DNA of 64,000 nt from Tipula vernalis (GCA_958295665.1 OY282560.1:268809315-268873314); one strand, 5' to 3'. Positions 1 to 12,300 are shown, numbered from the stretch's first letter. Notes: generated by a model not told the origin, from the letters alone. Translations and numbers: made by a program.

Positions 1-2150
1 AAAGTGTTTTGTCAAATCCCCTTTGGGGATTGTGTACTAATTTGTTGATTACCCTTACAATGCTGGATGAGGCTAAAGGAATTTACTTTGACAAGGGATT
101 GGCCCTCAACCACAATAAATTTAAAGGTTTAGATATTAGGGAACCACCATACGCCCCATAGTAGGTTAACTTTGGATTGAAACCTTTCCTTGTTTTTTGT
201 ATACAAGGTCTAATGGCCCCCGTTGGTGGATAACTAACTAGTAGTGAAGATCGCACATTTTGGTCATATTTATACGTATTTTTTTTTGTAACTAGCCGCA
301 CTGTTTTTTTCCCACCACTACTTATTTTGGTATATAAGTTTCACTGCCACACTGATTTTCGTATTTCGTTTTTTCCAGCACAACTTATTTTGGTAAATCG
401 GTTTTAGCCACATTGCTTCTTTCTTTTGCCAGAAAAAAAAAATATTTTGTTTTTTCCAAAAACTATTCGAGCCTTCCGCAACTAGATTTGCTATAAGCAT
501 TCCCCGCCATAACTCGTTGGACGAGTGAACTTTTCCAACAAACAATAGGGTGCAATAAATAATACAAATAAAAATCCCATATATTTGATGTGCATTTATT
601 GAAACTCATACATAAAAGTCAACGTCTGTCTGTTTGTATATCATAAACAGCTCATATATAAAGGTCAACGTCTGTCTGTTTGTATGTGATAATCGTAAAA
701 ACTACGAAACCGATCTTGATGAAACTTTCACCATTGGATAGGGTTTCGACTCCCGAAAGTTTTGAGCTAGATTTGGTTTATTTTCTAAAAAAAAACGTAA
801 CTTTTTTTCTTTGTATCGTTTTTATATTTTTGAGGTGCACGAATAGCTGAAGGCTTATACGAACTTGTCTGTCATGGAAAATCATTATATTTTAAAAACT
901 GTGTGGCATTCAATATTCTTGTTAAAGGATAAGGATTTCGATCTTTGAAGAGAAGGGTCGCACTCCTTTTTCCGGTGCGGTTAAAAAAATTCATAATTTT
1001 GCGCTTCGGCGTTCATTTTAGGTAAATAACTTGGTGATGTCTTAATCGATACGGACATTTCAGGTGTCAATCAATTGAGCACGATGATGCCGATTAATGC
1101 GAAAACCACCAATATGGAGAAAGATAACTTACAGATTTGGCGATAATTTGTGAACTTTTGAAATTGCTTTTGAAAAGAAAAATTAGAAAGGAGCACATCA
1201 AGAGGAAGGGAGTCCAAGCCGAATGGAACAAGTCTAATGCCGCAGCTGTAGAGTACAAAATATTGCAGAAGGAGGGGGGGACGGCAAAAGGGTTGCGGTT
1301 GTAGTATATTTCAAAATTTGTCATGTTTATGACTTCAGTCAGAGAATGCGAAAGGGGAAGCAACCTTTAAAAAAAGGGAATAGGATATTTAGCAGCCATT
1401 TTATGTGAACAACTCCATGAGACACCAACCATGACGATGACGTCGGACAAATAAACACAAAAACAAGTGATCCAAGGTGAGGAGAACCAACAAATTCAAA
1501 AAACAAAAGCGAAGATTTCTGAAATTTTCATATGTTATTAATGCAAAAGTGGAGATAAGCAGATCAATATAATAGATGTTCCAAGACGAATAAACCAAGC
1601 TTAATATTAACGCATGGCCTACCTCTAACAAGAGGAACAAGATGAGAAAATCTGCATATGTAATAAAATTACCTACATTAAATTATACCCTCTAAGTCGA
1701 GTTAAAATGAATCAAACAATTGGGCTACCTCTAATATGGGAAACACGATGAGAAGAACTGACTACGTAATACAACTACATATAATCGAATTTTTTCCCTG
1801 TCTCCTCTCTCAGAAATTATGACGATAAAGAGAGAGAGAGAGTGCCAGAGGACTGCGGATATTTAACTTTATTTCAAAATTCTCGAGAACGTTTGAAGAT
1901 GAGTCAAACACACATGAGCTTTCGAATTGAATTTTCTCCCTATCCCATCTCTCTGAAATTATGAGGTATTTGTAGCTTTTTGCGACTTTTATCTCGTCAA
2001 CCGTGTGCGAAATATGAACGTATGTATAATACAAAGGAATCTCTTTAAAATAAACAGCATTTCTGCGATTTCAGTACAAAGAAGATTCGCAACGAATTTT
2101 CATCCGCTAAAATGAAATATTACTTTCTTTTACTCTAGTAAAATAAAGTA
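1..2150. other. unassigned AT-rich sequence
   Basis: No reading frame here has a recognisable domain; the short open frames on the minus strand are low-complexity and have no codon pattern of a gene. The stretch holds a short direct repeat near 618-685 (listed separately) and several T-rich runs. I see no promoter, RNA gene or transposon terminus that I can defend. Confidence 0.5.
618..685 (+). repeat. two direct copies of a CTGTCTGTTTGTAT-containing motif
   Basis: The 22-base string starting GTCAACGTCTGTCTG occurs at 618-639 and again at 664-685, a 46-base offset. It is followed by sequence containing ACTACGAAACCGAT and GATGAAACTTTCACC. The arrangement resembles a non-autonomous dispersed repeat; the family is not identified. 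A similar CTGTCTG run precedes comparable sequence near 2240, which hints at a repeat family. Confidence 0.45.
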
Positions 2151-2237
2151 TAGTAATCATGAAAATTTTGGACCTTGAGATTTTTAGAGATTTATTTGTT
2201 TTGAGGTCCCCTGAGTCCGAAAAAGTGGGTTTCGAAA

Positions 2238-2351
2238 TGGTGTCTGTCTGTCTGTCTGTCTGTCAGTCTGTCAGTCTGTCAGTCTGTCAGTCTGTCAGTC
2301 TGTCAGTCTGTCAGTCTGTCAGTCTGTCAGTCTGTCAGTCTGTCAGTCTGT
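2238..2351 (+). repeat. CTGT / CTGTCAGT microsatellite
   Basis: About five CTGT tetramers are followed by roughly a dozen copies of the 8-bp unit CTGTCAGT. The unit change from 4 to 8 bp suggests one T-to-A type variant that was then amplified. The open frame over it (2159-2395) is a by-product of the repeat. Confidence 0.9.
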
Positions 2352-2399
2352 ATGTGTCCTCTCTACAGCCCAGATGGTTTAACCAATCGAACTGAAACT

Positions 2400-3050
2400 T
2401 CAGGTTTAAGCTTTTTTGATAAATTGGGAGCTCCCAGTGAATTTTACTCCAAATCAGTTAACCGGAAGTGGCCACTCCCTTGGCCCATAAAATTTCTTTT
2501 GCACATATCTTAAAAAGTATAAGGTTTACAAAAAAAACTACTTTAAACAAAATGTTTCCAAAAATTAAAAACAAATAAAAATAAAAAATTAAAAATTAAA
2601 AAAAAAATTTAAAAATTTAAAAATTAAAACAAAAAAATTAAAAAAAAAAAGTTATAAAAAAAATAAAATTTCTCAAAATTCTCTGTTCGTAAAAGAAAGT
2701 CGTGTGTTGGTCACACCTCCATTTTTTTTATAAGGAATTGTTGTGTACTATGATTAATCAAATGAGGTATAAGGAAAATACGTTTAGTGGTGTGTGCGCA
2801 GCGAGAGTGTTAACTAATAATTTAAAAATTTTACTAGTATCCTTGTACTTTAAATCTGCTATATGAAACCAATGTAGGTATCATTGGCAACGTTGTGTAA
2901 TATCCAACGAAGGCACTAAACGAATCATTCTGATTAGAGATTTCAATTTGAATATCTTTACTTCTGACTTTTCTTTCTTACTTTTTTCTTTTTACGTTTA
3001 ACTGTGTTCCAATTTCCTTTTTACTGTTTAGTTTTAACTTTTTATCTTCT
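2400..3050. other. AT-rich spacer, no gene seen
   Basis: This contains A/T homopolymer-rich sequence (2540-2680) and nothing that reads as coding. At 3000-3055 pyrimidine-rich ACTTTTTA-like words begin to appear just before the satellite starts. Confidence 0.5.
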
Positions 3051-3054
3051 TACC

Positions 3055-4800
3055 TTATAAACTTTTAAACTTTTAAACTTTTAAACTTTTAAACTTTTAA
3101 ACTTTTAAACTTTTAAAATTTTAAACTTTTAAACTTTTAAACTTTTAAACTTTTAAACTTTTAAACTTTTAAACTTTTAAACTTTTAAACTTTTAAACTT
3201 TTAAACTTTTAAACTTTTAAACTTTTAAACTTTTAAACTTTTAAACTTTTAAACTTTTAAACTTTTAAACTTTTAAACTTTTAAACTTTTAAACTTTTAA
3301 ACTTTTAAACTTTTAAACTTTTTAAACTTTTTAAACTTTTAAACTTTTAAACTTTTAAACTTTTAAACTTTTAAACTTTTAAACTTTTAAACTTTTTAAA
3401 CTTTTAAACTTTTAAACTTTTAAAACTTTTAACTTTTAAACTTTTAAACTTTAAACTTTTAAACTTTAAACTTTTAAACTTTTAAAACTTTAAACTTTTA
3501 AACTTTTAAACTTTTAAACTTTTTAAACTTTTAAACTTTTAAACTTTTAAACTTTTAAACTTTTAAACTTTTAAACTTTTAAACTTTTAAACTTTTAAAC
3601 TTTTAAACTTTAAACTTTTAAACTTTTAAACTTTTAAACTTTAAACTTTTAACTTTTAAACTTTAAACTTTAAACTTTTAAACTTTTAAACTTTTAAACT
3701 TTTTAAACTTTTAAACTTTTAACTTTTAAACTTTAAACTTTTAAACTTTTAACTTTTAAACTTTTAAACTTTTAAACTTTTAAACTTTTAAATTTTTAAA
3801 CTTTTAAACTTTTAAACTTTTAAACTTTTATACTTTTAAACTTTTAAACTTTTAAACTTTTAAACTTTTAAACTTTTAAACTTTTAAACTTTAACTTTTA
3901 AACTTTTAACTTTTAAACTTTTAAATTTTTAAACTTTTAAACTTTAAACTTTTAAACTTTTAAACTTTTAAACTTTTAAAACTTTTAAACTTTTAAAACT
4001 TTTAAACTTTAAACTTTTAAACTTTTAAACTTTTAAACTTTTAAACTTTTAAACTTTTAAACTTTTAAACTTTTAAACTTTTAAACTTTTAAACTTTTAA
4101 ACTTTTAAACTTTTAAACTTTTTAAACTTTTAAACTTTTAAACTTTTAAACTTTTAAACTTTTAAACTTTTAAACTTTTAAACTTTTTAAACTTTTAAAC
4201 TTTTAAACTTTTAAACTTTTAAACTTTTAAACTTTTAAACTTTTAAACTTTTAAACTTTTAAACTTTCAAACTTTTAAAACTTTTAAACTTTTAAACTTT
4301 TAAACTTTTAAACTTTTAAACTTTTAACTTTTAAACTTTTAAACTTTTAAACTTTCAAACTTTTAAACTTTTAAACTTTTAAACTTTTAAACTTTTAAAC
4401 TTTATAACTTTTAAATTTTAAACTTTTAAACTTTTAAACTTTTAAACTTTTAAACTTTTAAACTTTTAAACTTTTAAACTTTTAAACTTTTAAACTTTTA
4501 AACTTTAAACTTTTAAACTTTTAAACTTTAAACTTTTAAACTTTTAAACTTTTAAACTTTTAAACTTTTAAACTTTAAACTTTTAAACTTTTAAACTTTT
4601 AAACTTTTAAACTTTTAAACTTTTAAACTTTTAAACTTTTAAACTTTTTAACTTTTAAACTTTTAAAACTTTTTAAACTTTTAAACTTTTAAACTTTTAA
4701 ACTTTTAAACTTTTAAACTTTTAAACATTTAAACTTTTAAACTTTTACATTTTTAAATTTTTAAATATTTAAATGTTTAAAATTTTAAACTTTTAAATTG
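3055..4800 (+). repeat. satellite block A, 8-bp unit AAACTTTT
   Basis: This is an almost uninterrupted array of AAACTTTT, over 200 copies, with single-base length variants (AACTTTT, AAAACTTTT, AAACTTTTT) and rare substitutions. The unit is internally palindromic in part (AAACTTTT / AAAAGTTT). It decays at its right edge (4730-4860) into irregular AT-rich sequence before block B. Confidence 0.97.
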
Positions 4801-4859
4801 TTCAATTTAAACTTTTAAACTTTTTAAGTTTTTTAAGTGTTTTAAGTTTTTAAGATTTT

Positions 4860-5835
4860 AACTTTTTAACTTTATAACTTTGTAACTTAATAACTTTTTA
4901 ACTTTTTAACTTTTGAACTTTTTAACTTTTTAACTTTTTAAATTTTCAACTTTTTAACTTTTTAACTTTTGAACTTTTGAACTTTTGAAACTTTTTAACT
5001 TTTAACTTTTTAACTTTTTAACTTTTTAACTTTTACTTTTAACTTTTTAACTTTTTAACTTTTTAACTTTTTAACTTTTTAACTTTTTAACTTTTAACTT
5101 TTTAACTTTTTAACTTTTTAACTTTTTAACTTTTTAACTTTTTAAACTTTTTAACTTTTTAACTTTTTAACTTTTAACTTTTTAACTTTTTAACTTTTTA
5201 ACTTTTTAACTTTTTAACTTTTTAACTTTTAACTTTTAACTTTTTAACTTTTTAACTTTTTAACTTTTAACTTTTTAACTTTTTAACTTTTTAACTTTTT
5301 AACTTTTTAACTTTTTAACTTTTTAACTTTTTAACTTTTTAACTTTTTAACTTTTAACTTTTTAACTTTTTAACTTTTTAACTTTTAACTTTTTAACTTT
5401 TTAACTTTTTAACTTTTTTAACTTTTTAACTTTTAACTTTTTAACTTTTTAACTTTTTAACTTTTTAACTTTTTAACTTTTTAACTTTTAACTTTTTAAC
5501 TTTTTAACTTTTTAACTTTTTAACTTTTTAACTTTTTAACTTTTTAACTTTTTAACTTTTTAACTTTTTAACTTTTAACTTTTTAACTTTTTAAACTTTT
5601 TAACTTTTTAACTTTTTAACTTTTTAACTTTTTAACTTTTTAACTTTTTAACTTTTTAACTTTTTAACTTTTTAACTTTTTAACTTTTTTAACTTTTTAA
5701 CTTTTTAACTTTTAACTTTTTAACTTTTAACTTTTTAACTTTTTAACTTTTTTAACTTTTTAACTTTTAACTTTTTTTTAACTTTTTAACTTTTTAACTT
5801 TTTAACTTTTTAACTTTTTAACTTTTTAACTTTTT
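4860..5835 (+). repeat. satellite block B, 8-bp unit AACTTTTT
   Basis: The same word now carries one A fewer and one T more. AACTTTTT is repeated well over 100 times with occasional 7-bp and 9-bp variants. The switch from block A is nearly clean over about 60 bases of intermediate sequence. Confidence 0.97.
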
Positions 5836-6360
5836 ATACTTTTTACTTTTTACTATTTACTATTTACTATTTACTATTTACTTTTTACTTTTTACTTTTT
5901 ACTTTTCACTTTTCACTTTTTACTTTTTACTTTTTACTTTTTACTTTTTACTTTTTACTTTTTAACTTTTTAACTTTTTAACTTTTTACTTTTTAACTTT
6001 TTAACTTTTTAACTTTTTAACTTTTTAACTTTTTAACTTTTTACTTTTTAACTTTTTAACTTTTTAACTTTTTAACTTTTTTTAACTTTTTAACTTTTTA
6101 ACTTTTTAACTTTTTAACTTTTTAACTTTTTAACTTTTTACTTTTTAACTTTTAACTTTTAACTTTTTAACTTTTTAACTTTTTTAACTTTTTAACTTTT
6201 TAACTTTTTAACTTTTTAACTTTTTAACTTTTTACTTTTTTAACTTTTTACTTAACTTTTTAACTTTTTAACTTTTTACTTTTTACTTTTTACTTTTTAC
6301 TATTTACTATTTACTTTTTACTTTTTACTTTTTACTTTTTTACTTTTTACTTTTTACTTT

Positions 6361-6393
<33 letters not shown>

Positions 6394-8035
6394 TTTTACT
6401 TTTTACTTCTTTTACTTTTTACTTTTTACTTTTTACTTTTCACTTTTTACTTTTTACTTGTTTACTTTTACTTTTTACTTTACTTTTTACTTTTTACTTT
6501 TTACTTCTTTACTTTTTACTTTTTACTTTTTACTTTTTTACTTTTTACTTTTTACTTTTTACTTTTTACTTTTTACTTTTTACTTTTTTACTTTTTACTT
6601 TTTACTTTTACTTTTTACTTTTTACTTTTTTACTTTTTACTTTTTACTTTTTACTTTTTACTTTTTACTTTTTACTTTTTACTTTTTACTTTTTACTTTT
6701 TACTTTTTACTCTTTTACTTTTTACTTTTTACTTTTTACTTTTTACTTTTTACTTTTTACTTTTTACTTTTTACTTTTTACTTTTTACTTTTTACTTTTT
6801 TACTTTTTACTTTTTACTTTTTACTTTTTACTTTTTACTTTTTACTTTTTACTTTTTACTTTTTACTTTTTACTTTTTACTTTTTACTTTTTACTTTTTA
6901 CTCTTTTACTTTTTACTTTTTACCTTTTTACTTTTTACTTTTTACTTTTTACTTTTTACTTTTTACTTTTTACTTTTTACTTTTTACTTTTTACTTTTTA
7001 CTTTTTCTACTTTTTTACTTTTTACTTTTTACTTTTTACTTTTTTACTTTTTACTTTTTACTTTTTACTTTTTACTTTTTACTTTTCTTTACTTTTTACT
7101 TTTTACTTTTTACTTTTTACTTTTTTACTTTTTACTTTTTACTTTTTACTTTTTACTTTTACTTTTTACTTTTTACTTTTTACTTTTTACTTTTTACTTT
7201 TTACTTTTTACTTTTTACTACTTTTTACTTTTTACTTTTTACTTTTTACTTTTTTACTTTTTACTTTTTACTTTTTTACTTTTTTACTTTTTACTTTTTA
7301 CTTTTTACTTTTTTACTTTTTACTTTTTACTTTTTACTTTTTACTTTTTACTTTTTACTTTTTTACTTTTTACTTTTTTACTTTTTACTTTTTACTTTTT
7401 ACTTTTTACTTTTTACTTTTTACTTTTTACTTTTTCTTTTTACTTTTTACTTTTTACTTTTTACTTTTTTACTTTTTACTTTTTACTTTTTTACTTTTTA
7501 CTTTTTTACTTTTTACTTTTGTACTTTTTACTTTTACTTTTTACTTTTTACTTTTTACTTTTTACTTTTTACTTTTTACTTTTTTACTTTTTACTTTTTA
7601 CTTTTTTACTTTTTACTTTTTACTTTCTTACTTTTTACGTTTTTACTTTTTACTTTTAACTTTTTACTTTTTACTTTTTACTTTTACTTTTTACTTTTTA
7701 CTTTTTACTTTTTTACTTTTTACTTTTACTTTTACTTTTTACTTTTTACTTTTTCACTTCTTTTACTTTTTACTTTTTACTTTTACTTTTTACTTTTGTA
7801 CTTTTTACTTTTTACTTTTACTTTTTACTTTTTACTTTATTACTTTTTACTTTTCACTTTTTACTTTTTACTTTTTACTTTTTACTTTTTACTTTTTACT
7901 TTTTACTTTTTACTTTTTACTTTTTACTTTTTACTTTTTACTTTTTACTTTTAACTTTTTACTTTTTACTTTTTACTTTTTACTTTTTACTTTTTACTTT
8001 TTACTTTTTACTTTTTACTTTTTACTTTTTTCTTT
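5836..8035 (+). repeat. satellite block C, 7-bp unit ACTTTTT
   Basis: The unit drops to 7 bp (ACTTTTT) with a short ACTATTT sub-block near 5855-5885 and again near 6300, and a patch of AACTTTTT at about 5957-6280. Because ACTTTTT contains no TAA, TAG or TGA in any frame, the array is open for long distances. This yields the spurious 498-codon frame 6458-7954 with a heptad of F, T, Y and L. It should not be read as a protein. Confidence 0.96.
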
Positions 8036-8049
8036 TTTCTTTTTACTTT

Positions 8050-8844
8050 TTGTTTTTTTCGTTTTAGGTGAGTTGCTTTTGGGTAAATTGCTATGAGTTT
8101 CCGTTTCTCTTGATGTTCAGGTTCCAAAAGCTTTCAATTCTGTGCCTTGACCATAGAAAACATATTGGCTATAAACAAATAAATTCCAATTTCTGGGATA
8201 CCATGGACATACATCCAAACAGACGGACGGACTTCAGGGACTTTTAAAACGTGGAGAAATATGCTTTGTGCCAACCAAATTTTTGGTCGTATTTGACAAG
8301 ATTTCAATACTTTAATCTTTTTGGGCCGAAGTTATATCCGGGTTTTCATGGACATTTGTGGAGACTGAGTTAAACATTTAGTGAGCTTGAACAGTATACC
8401 AAGCTTTACATAATCGGTAAATGGACAAGGAACATTAACTAAAATCACTAATACCACATTTGACATTATAATTTGTAAGTGTGATAGAAATTTTGAAGCT
8501 TTGAAATTTTAGTTCCAATTAAAATTAAAATTAACTCCAATGCATAGGCTTTGACTTTAGAGTCAGTTAGTTGAATTTTATTTTGTATTTTATTATTAGA
8601 AAATTTTAAATTAATTTGTTTTTTATAAATTAATATACAAATGATCTAAACCGGAAAGCAATATTTAACCGCGAACCCATGAAGTCGCGATGTCGCATTC
8701 ATCACAGTTACCTAAAGTGAACGGGTAATAACCGATGTTGTTAGATGAGAGGTTGTGCTGATTATGGTTAAAGAACAAGCAGTTCAGACAATTGTGATTA
8801 GAATTTTTAGTCGCATGTGAACGAATAACTCGGAACAAAGTATA
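8050..8844. other. unique AT-rich sequence between satellite and transposon
   Basis: There is no coding frame with recognisable content. The minus-strand frame 9132-8665 crosses the left end of the transposon, and its KKIEFE-like repeat is just the translated TIR repeats, so it is not a gene. Confidence 0.5.
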
Positions 8845-8859
8845 TAGGTTTTTCACTTC

Positions 8860-9020
8860 AAATTCAAGTTTTTTCATTTTAAATTCAATTTTTTTTATTT
8901 CAAATTCAATTTTTTTCATTTCAAATTCAATTTTTTTTATTTCAAATTCAATTTTTTTTATTTCAAATTCAAATATATTTAATTCAAATTCAATTTTTTT
9001 CATTTCAAATTCAATTTTTT
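8860..9020. repeat. subterminal 21-24 bp tandem repeats of the transposon's left end
   Basis: Seven or so copies of TTTCAAATTCAATTTTTTT-type words run inward from the left terminus. The right end carries about three inverted copies. Arrays like this in Tc1/mariner relatives commonly serve as transposase binding sites; that role is inferred here. Confidence 0.85.
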
Positions 9021-9118
9021 TATTTAAAATAACTATAGCATAGTTGATATATCGCACATAGTTGATATATTGCATATATAGTTGACAATCGCAGTAGTGT
9101 GGTTTCTTAAAACAAATT

Positions 9119-10399
9119 TTGTCATTATCCATTATATATTTTCACTTCATCCATTTAAATTTAAAAAATGAATACCGATACTTTTCGAGTGAACCAAATC
9201 CTATTACGAATACCAATGGACGGAATTATCGGCGAATTCGCCGACCAATCGAATCTTCAGATGACAGCACTGCAGAAACTACATCTAACTTGGTTGTTCG
9301 TCGCAGAGGCCGACCAATCGAATCTTCAGATGACAGCACTGCAGAAACTACATCTAACTTGGTTGTTCGTCGCAGAGGATACAATAGGGAACCATACAAG
9401 AAAACTAGCTTAGACAAAAAGCAGATCCTAATAAAATGCTTTGAAGAAGGTAAGACAATACTTGAATCAAGTGAAATAGCAGGAATAAATAAAAATACTG
9501 CCATGTCTATAATAAATGGCTACAAAAAAGATGAATGTACAATTGTTAAAAGAAATCGCGGTGGTAGAAGAATAATGAAATTGTCAAGTGAAATATTAAA
9601 TGAAATTGAATAAATAATAGAAGATAATCCATGCATTACGCTGAAAAAAATAAAGATTAAAATATTCGAAACCAAAAACGTCAACCTATGTACAGCCAGT
9701 ATTTTTCACGCATTGAAAAAATTAAGAATATCACTAAAAAATGCTACAATAAATTTGGATCGTATGAATAGTGTAAGCACAATTGAACAACGTAAGCAAT
9801 ATGCAATCCACTTTTCAGGAAATGCTTCACAAACACGGGATAAAATAGTGTTTCTTGATGAATCTGGTTTTAACTGCCATCTTCGCAGAACGAAGGCTAG
9901 ATCGAAGATAAATACTGGTGCTCATATAATAGTGCCAACTGTGAGAGGACGAAATGTTTCGCTCATTGCGGCCATGAACTTACATGGAATAGTACATAGC
10001 AAAATAATATCAAACTCATCTGTTAATGCTAATATTTTTATTACATTCCTTGAAGAATTATTTGGTAAACTGGCTGAAGCTAACATCACAGAGGCATGGC
10101 TGGTTCTGGATAATTGTTCAATCCACAAAACTCGGGCAGTGCGTGATAAAGTTAGTGAAACAACTCATACATTAATTTTTCTTTCTCCATACTCACCGAT
10201 GTTGGATCCCATTGAAAAGGTTTTTTCAAAAATAAAATTTACAGCGAGGGATTTGCTGGCGGATCCACAAACTAATATAAATTTAGAAAGTATAATTGAA
10301 ACATCTGTGGCAACTATTACCTCCGCCGATTGCAATAATTATTATGTGGATATGTCTATGAAATTGCCATCGGCAGCAGTTGGACAACCATTACATTAA
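9119..10399 (+). pseudogene. DD34E transposase, one in-frame stop, N-terminal duplication
   Basis: One continuous frame of about 426 codons is interrupted by a single TAA at 9611-9613; sequence on both sides is in the same frame. The first half has a helix-turn-helix region (around KKQILIKCFEEG to NKNTAMSIINGY) after a basic GRP-type, AT-hook-like stretch. The second half carries the catalytic triad: VFLDESGF, LVLDNCSIH and MLDPIE, with 34 residues between the last D and E. Residues around GRPIESSDDSTAETT are duplicated exactly (69-bp repeat, 9240-9308 and 9309-9377). No in-frame ATG opens the frame; an ATG at 9168 is in another frame, so an additional frameshift near 9170-9230 or an upstream exon is likely. 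Confidence 0.85.
9240..9377 (+). repeat. perfect 69-bp tandem duplication in the transposase N-terminus
   Basis: Two identical 69-base copies, 9240-9308 and 9309-9377, keep frame and add 23 residues. Perfect identity implies the duplication is young relative to the rest of the window. Confidence 0.95.
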
Positions 10400-10542
10400 T
10401 ATTCTGTATCTGTTTTGGTGATATATACAGTGTACTATTATAAATTAAATTTTCTTTATAATGATTTTTTAGAAAAATTGAATTTGAAATGAAAAAAATT
10501 AAATTTGAAATAAAAAAAATTGAATTTGAAGTGAAAAACCTA

Positions 10543-11400
10543 TAGTGGCTGTTGGCAGTTCATATTCTACTGTACGTTCTATGATGAATGGGCTTCCGCT
10601 GAAAATAAGGCATACCAAAATTTTCGTAGTAAATAAATAAATGTAGGTATTGAAGCAGTGTTCAGGCTAAATTTACTAAACGTTTCATTCCGTACTCATT
10701 ACGTTCCCCCATTTTCAATTTCTAAGTTATACCAAAACAATCTAGATTATACAAAGCCATAGTCTAAAAAACGAAGATTTTAGGAATAAAGGAATTAGAA
10801 ACGAGGAAACACCAAACTTTTCATATAAAGCATATGGGAAATCGCTTTTTGATATGACAAATTTCTAAATTCAAACGCTACAAATTCTAAATTATGTTTC
10901 AATTTCAGCATATATGAACATCGGTTGGTTTATGTGTACCAAAATTTATAAAAATTTTCATAACAACGTCATTTTGGTCAAATTAAAATAAAAGCTTACT
11001 ACAAATCCTGTTATCATTAAGTCAATACACGTGAGCACGATGGCGGAACAAATTTGGTAAGATCGAACCAAGAATTACGTATTTTTCTGTAAACAACAAT
11101 ATATAACTGACGTACACTAGTAAAACTAAACTAAAGATAAATTTAGTAAGTACTATTTTTGCTGTTTCCAGTGAAAAACTTGAAGATAAAAAACATCATT
11201 TTTACTATGGATTTTTATGGCGAACAATAAATAGTCATGCCACTAAAAAAGCTTGTAAAATATTATGACGTATGATTATCCCTCTATACTCTAGAGAACT
11301 CTGGTTATACTCATCAAACCACTCTGTAATAAATATTTTACTTGGAAAATTAGATAAAAAACGTTTAGTTTGTTATTTGGTAACTTTAACCTTCAAAATT
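10543..11400. other. AT-rich, no gene recognised
   Basis: Several short frames but none with domain character. It lies between the DD34E element and a LINE fossil. Confidence 0.45.
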
Positions 11401-11429
11401 TTATCGTTCCTAGTGGTAATGCGGTATGA

Positions 11430-12300
11430 GTGGCTAACTTTATTGACTTGTTAGCCTCTGTAAATTTGTATGGAACCAACTACGGTGCTAGAATAAAAGC
11501 TTTGGTTAATAACGATCAACTATTTTATAATGCTAACTATGGCTTTGGTGATTACTTCACTTTAAATTCATTTTTAAATAATATTGATTGGTTACAACTG
11601 TTTGATTGCTGTGATGAGGGTTGTGTCCTAGATTTATTCTATAAGGTGCGGGACTTTGGTTTCGTGATGTGTATTCCTTACTAGGCCTTACTAAGTCTAT
11701 TGAAAATAAAATTAAGTTGAATCCGACAAGGTTTTGGGCTTTTGTGAATGCTAAACGAGGTGTCAAAGGAAATCTCAGCACTATGAAATTTGAAAACGTT
11801 GAGATTGACTGTGCTAGCGATACCGGTGAATTGTTTTCTAGTTATTTTTGGTCTAACATCTTCAGAAGTCATCATCTTATTGCTTTAATATCAACGATTG
11901 GTTTGATCGTACTGCGTCATTGTGCTGAATTTCTTACCGTTCGGCTTACCATCATTTGCAACTGATCTGAAAAAGTTATGTACTTTTTCGCTTATTATAA
12001 TAAAATCTTCGTTTATTATACCTGTGTGCAAAACTGGGAATAGATTTTTAATTATTAGTTATAGAACTATTTTCATTTTATATGCTATTCCAAAGCTGTT
12101 TGAATGTATTTCTCGCGATATTTTGTTCAGCAAACTACGGAAATTTATTATTACTCAACAGTAGGAGCAAGTAACCGCCCAAAATCTTTTATTTTAACCA
12201 TATTTACACAGTCTAATAAAAACGTACAAACATTTAATCATTGGAATCTTGGGGTCACCTGCAAAGTGTTAAAATGTCCTAACACAAGCGCTACTTTCTA
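11430..12300 (+). pseudogene. Jockey/CR1-like LINE ORF2 fossil (linker and start of RT)
   Basis: Three overlapping frames together resemble the segment between endonuclease and reverse transcriptase of Jockey/CR1 LINEs. The first has NSFLNNIDWLQLF. The next, from about 11670, has KLNPTRFWAFVNAKRG, the typical linker motif. The third, from about 11922, has FIIPVCKTG, then a YR motif and AIPKLFE, the first block of the RT domain. At least two frameshifts separate them, and the palm motifs (GVPQG, YADD) are absent, so this is a truncated relic. The family (Jockey versus CR1 clade) is not settled. Confidence 0.7.

Larger units (their letters stand above)
8845..10542 (+). mobile_element. Tc1/mariner-superfamily transposon with repeat-built TIRs
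   Basis: The ends are inverted copies of AGGTTTTTCACTTCAAATTC (left 8847 onward, right ending 10540). Both are embedded in TATA, consistent with a TA target duplication. Inside each end lie tandem copies of a roughly 22-bp word around TTTCAAATTCAATTTTTTT, about seven on the left (8860-9020) and about three on the right (10473-10532). Total length is about 1.7 kb with one transposase frame. The exact ends are uncertain by about 2 bases because of the TATA context. Confidence 0.85.

Noticed and set aside
2159..2395. Serine/valine/cysteine-rich repeat protein
   Set aside because: It is translation of the CTGT/CTGTCAGT microsatellite.
6458..7954. 498-residue hydrophobic protein
   Set aside because: It is the translation of an ACTTTTT satellite that contains no stop codon in any frame.
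3055..8035. CRISPR array
   Set aside because: The units are 7-8 bp and contiguous with no spacers, and the window is eukaryotic.
8665..9132. Protein with KKIEFE-like repeats on the minus strand
   Set aside because: It is the translated subterminal repeats of the DD34E transposon.
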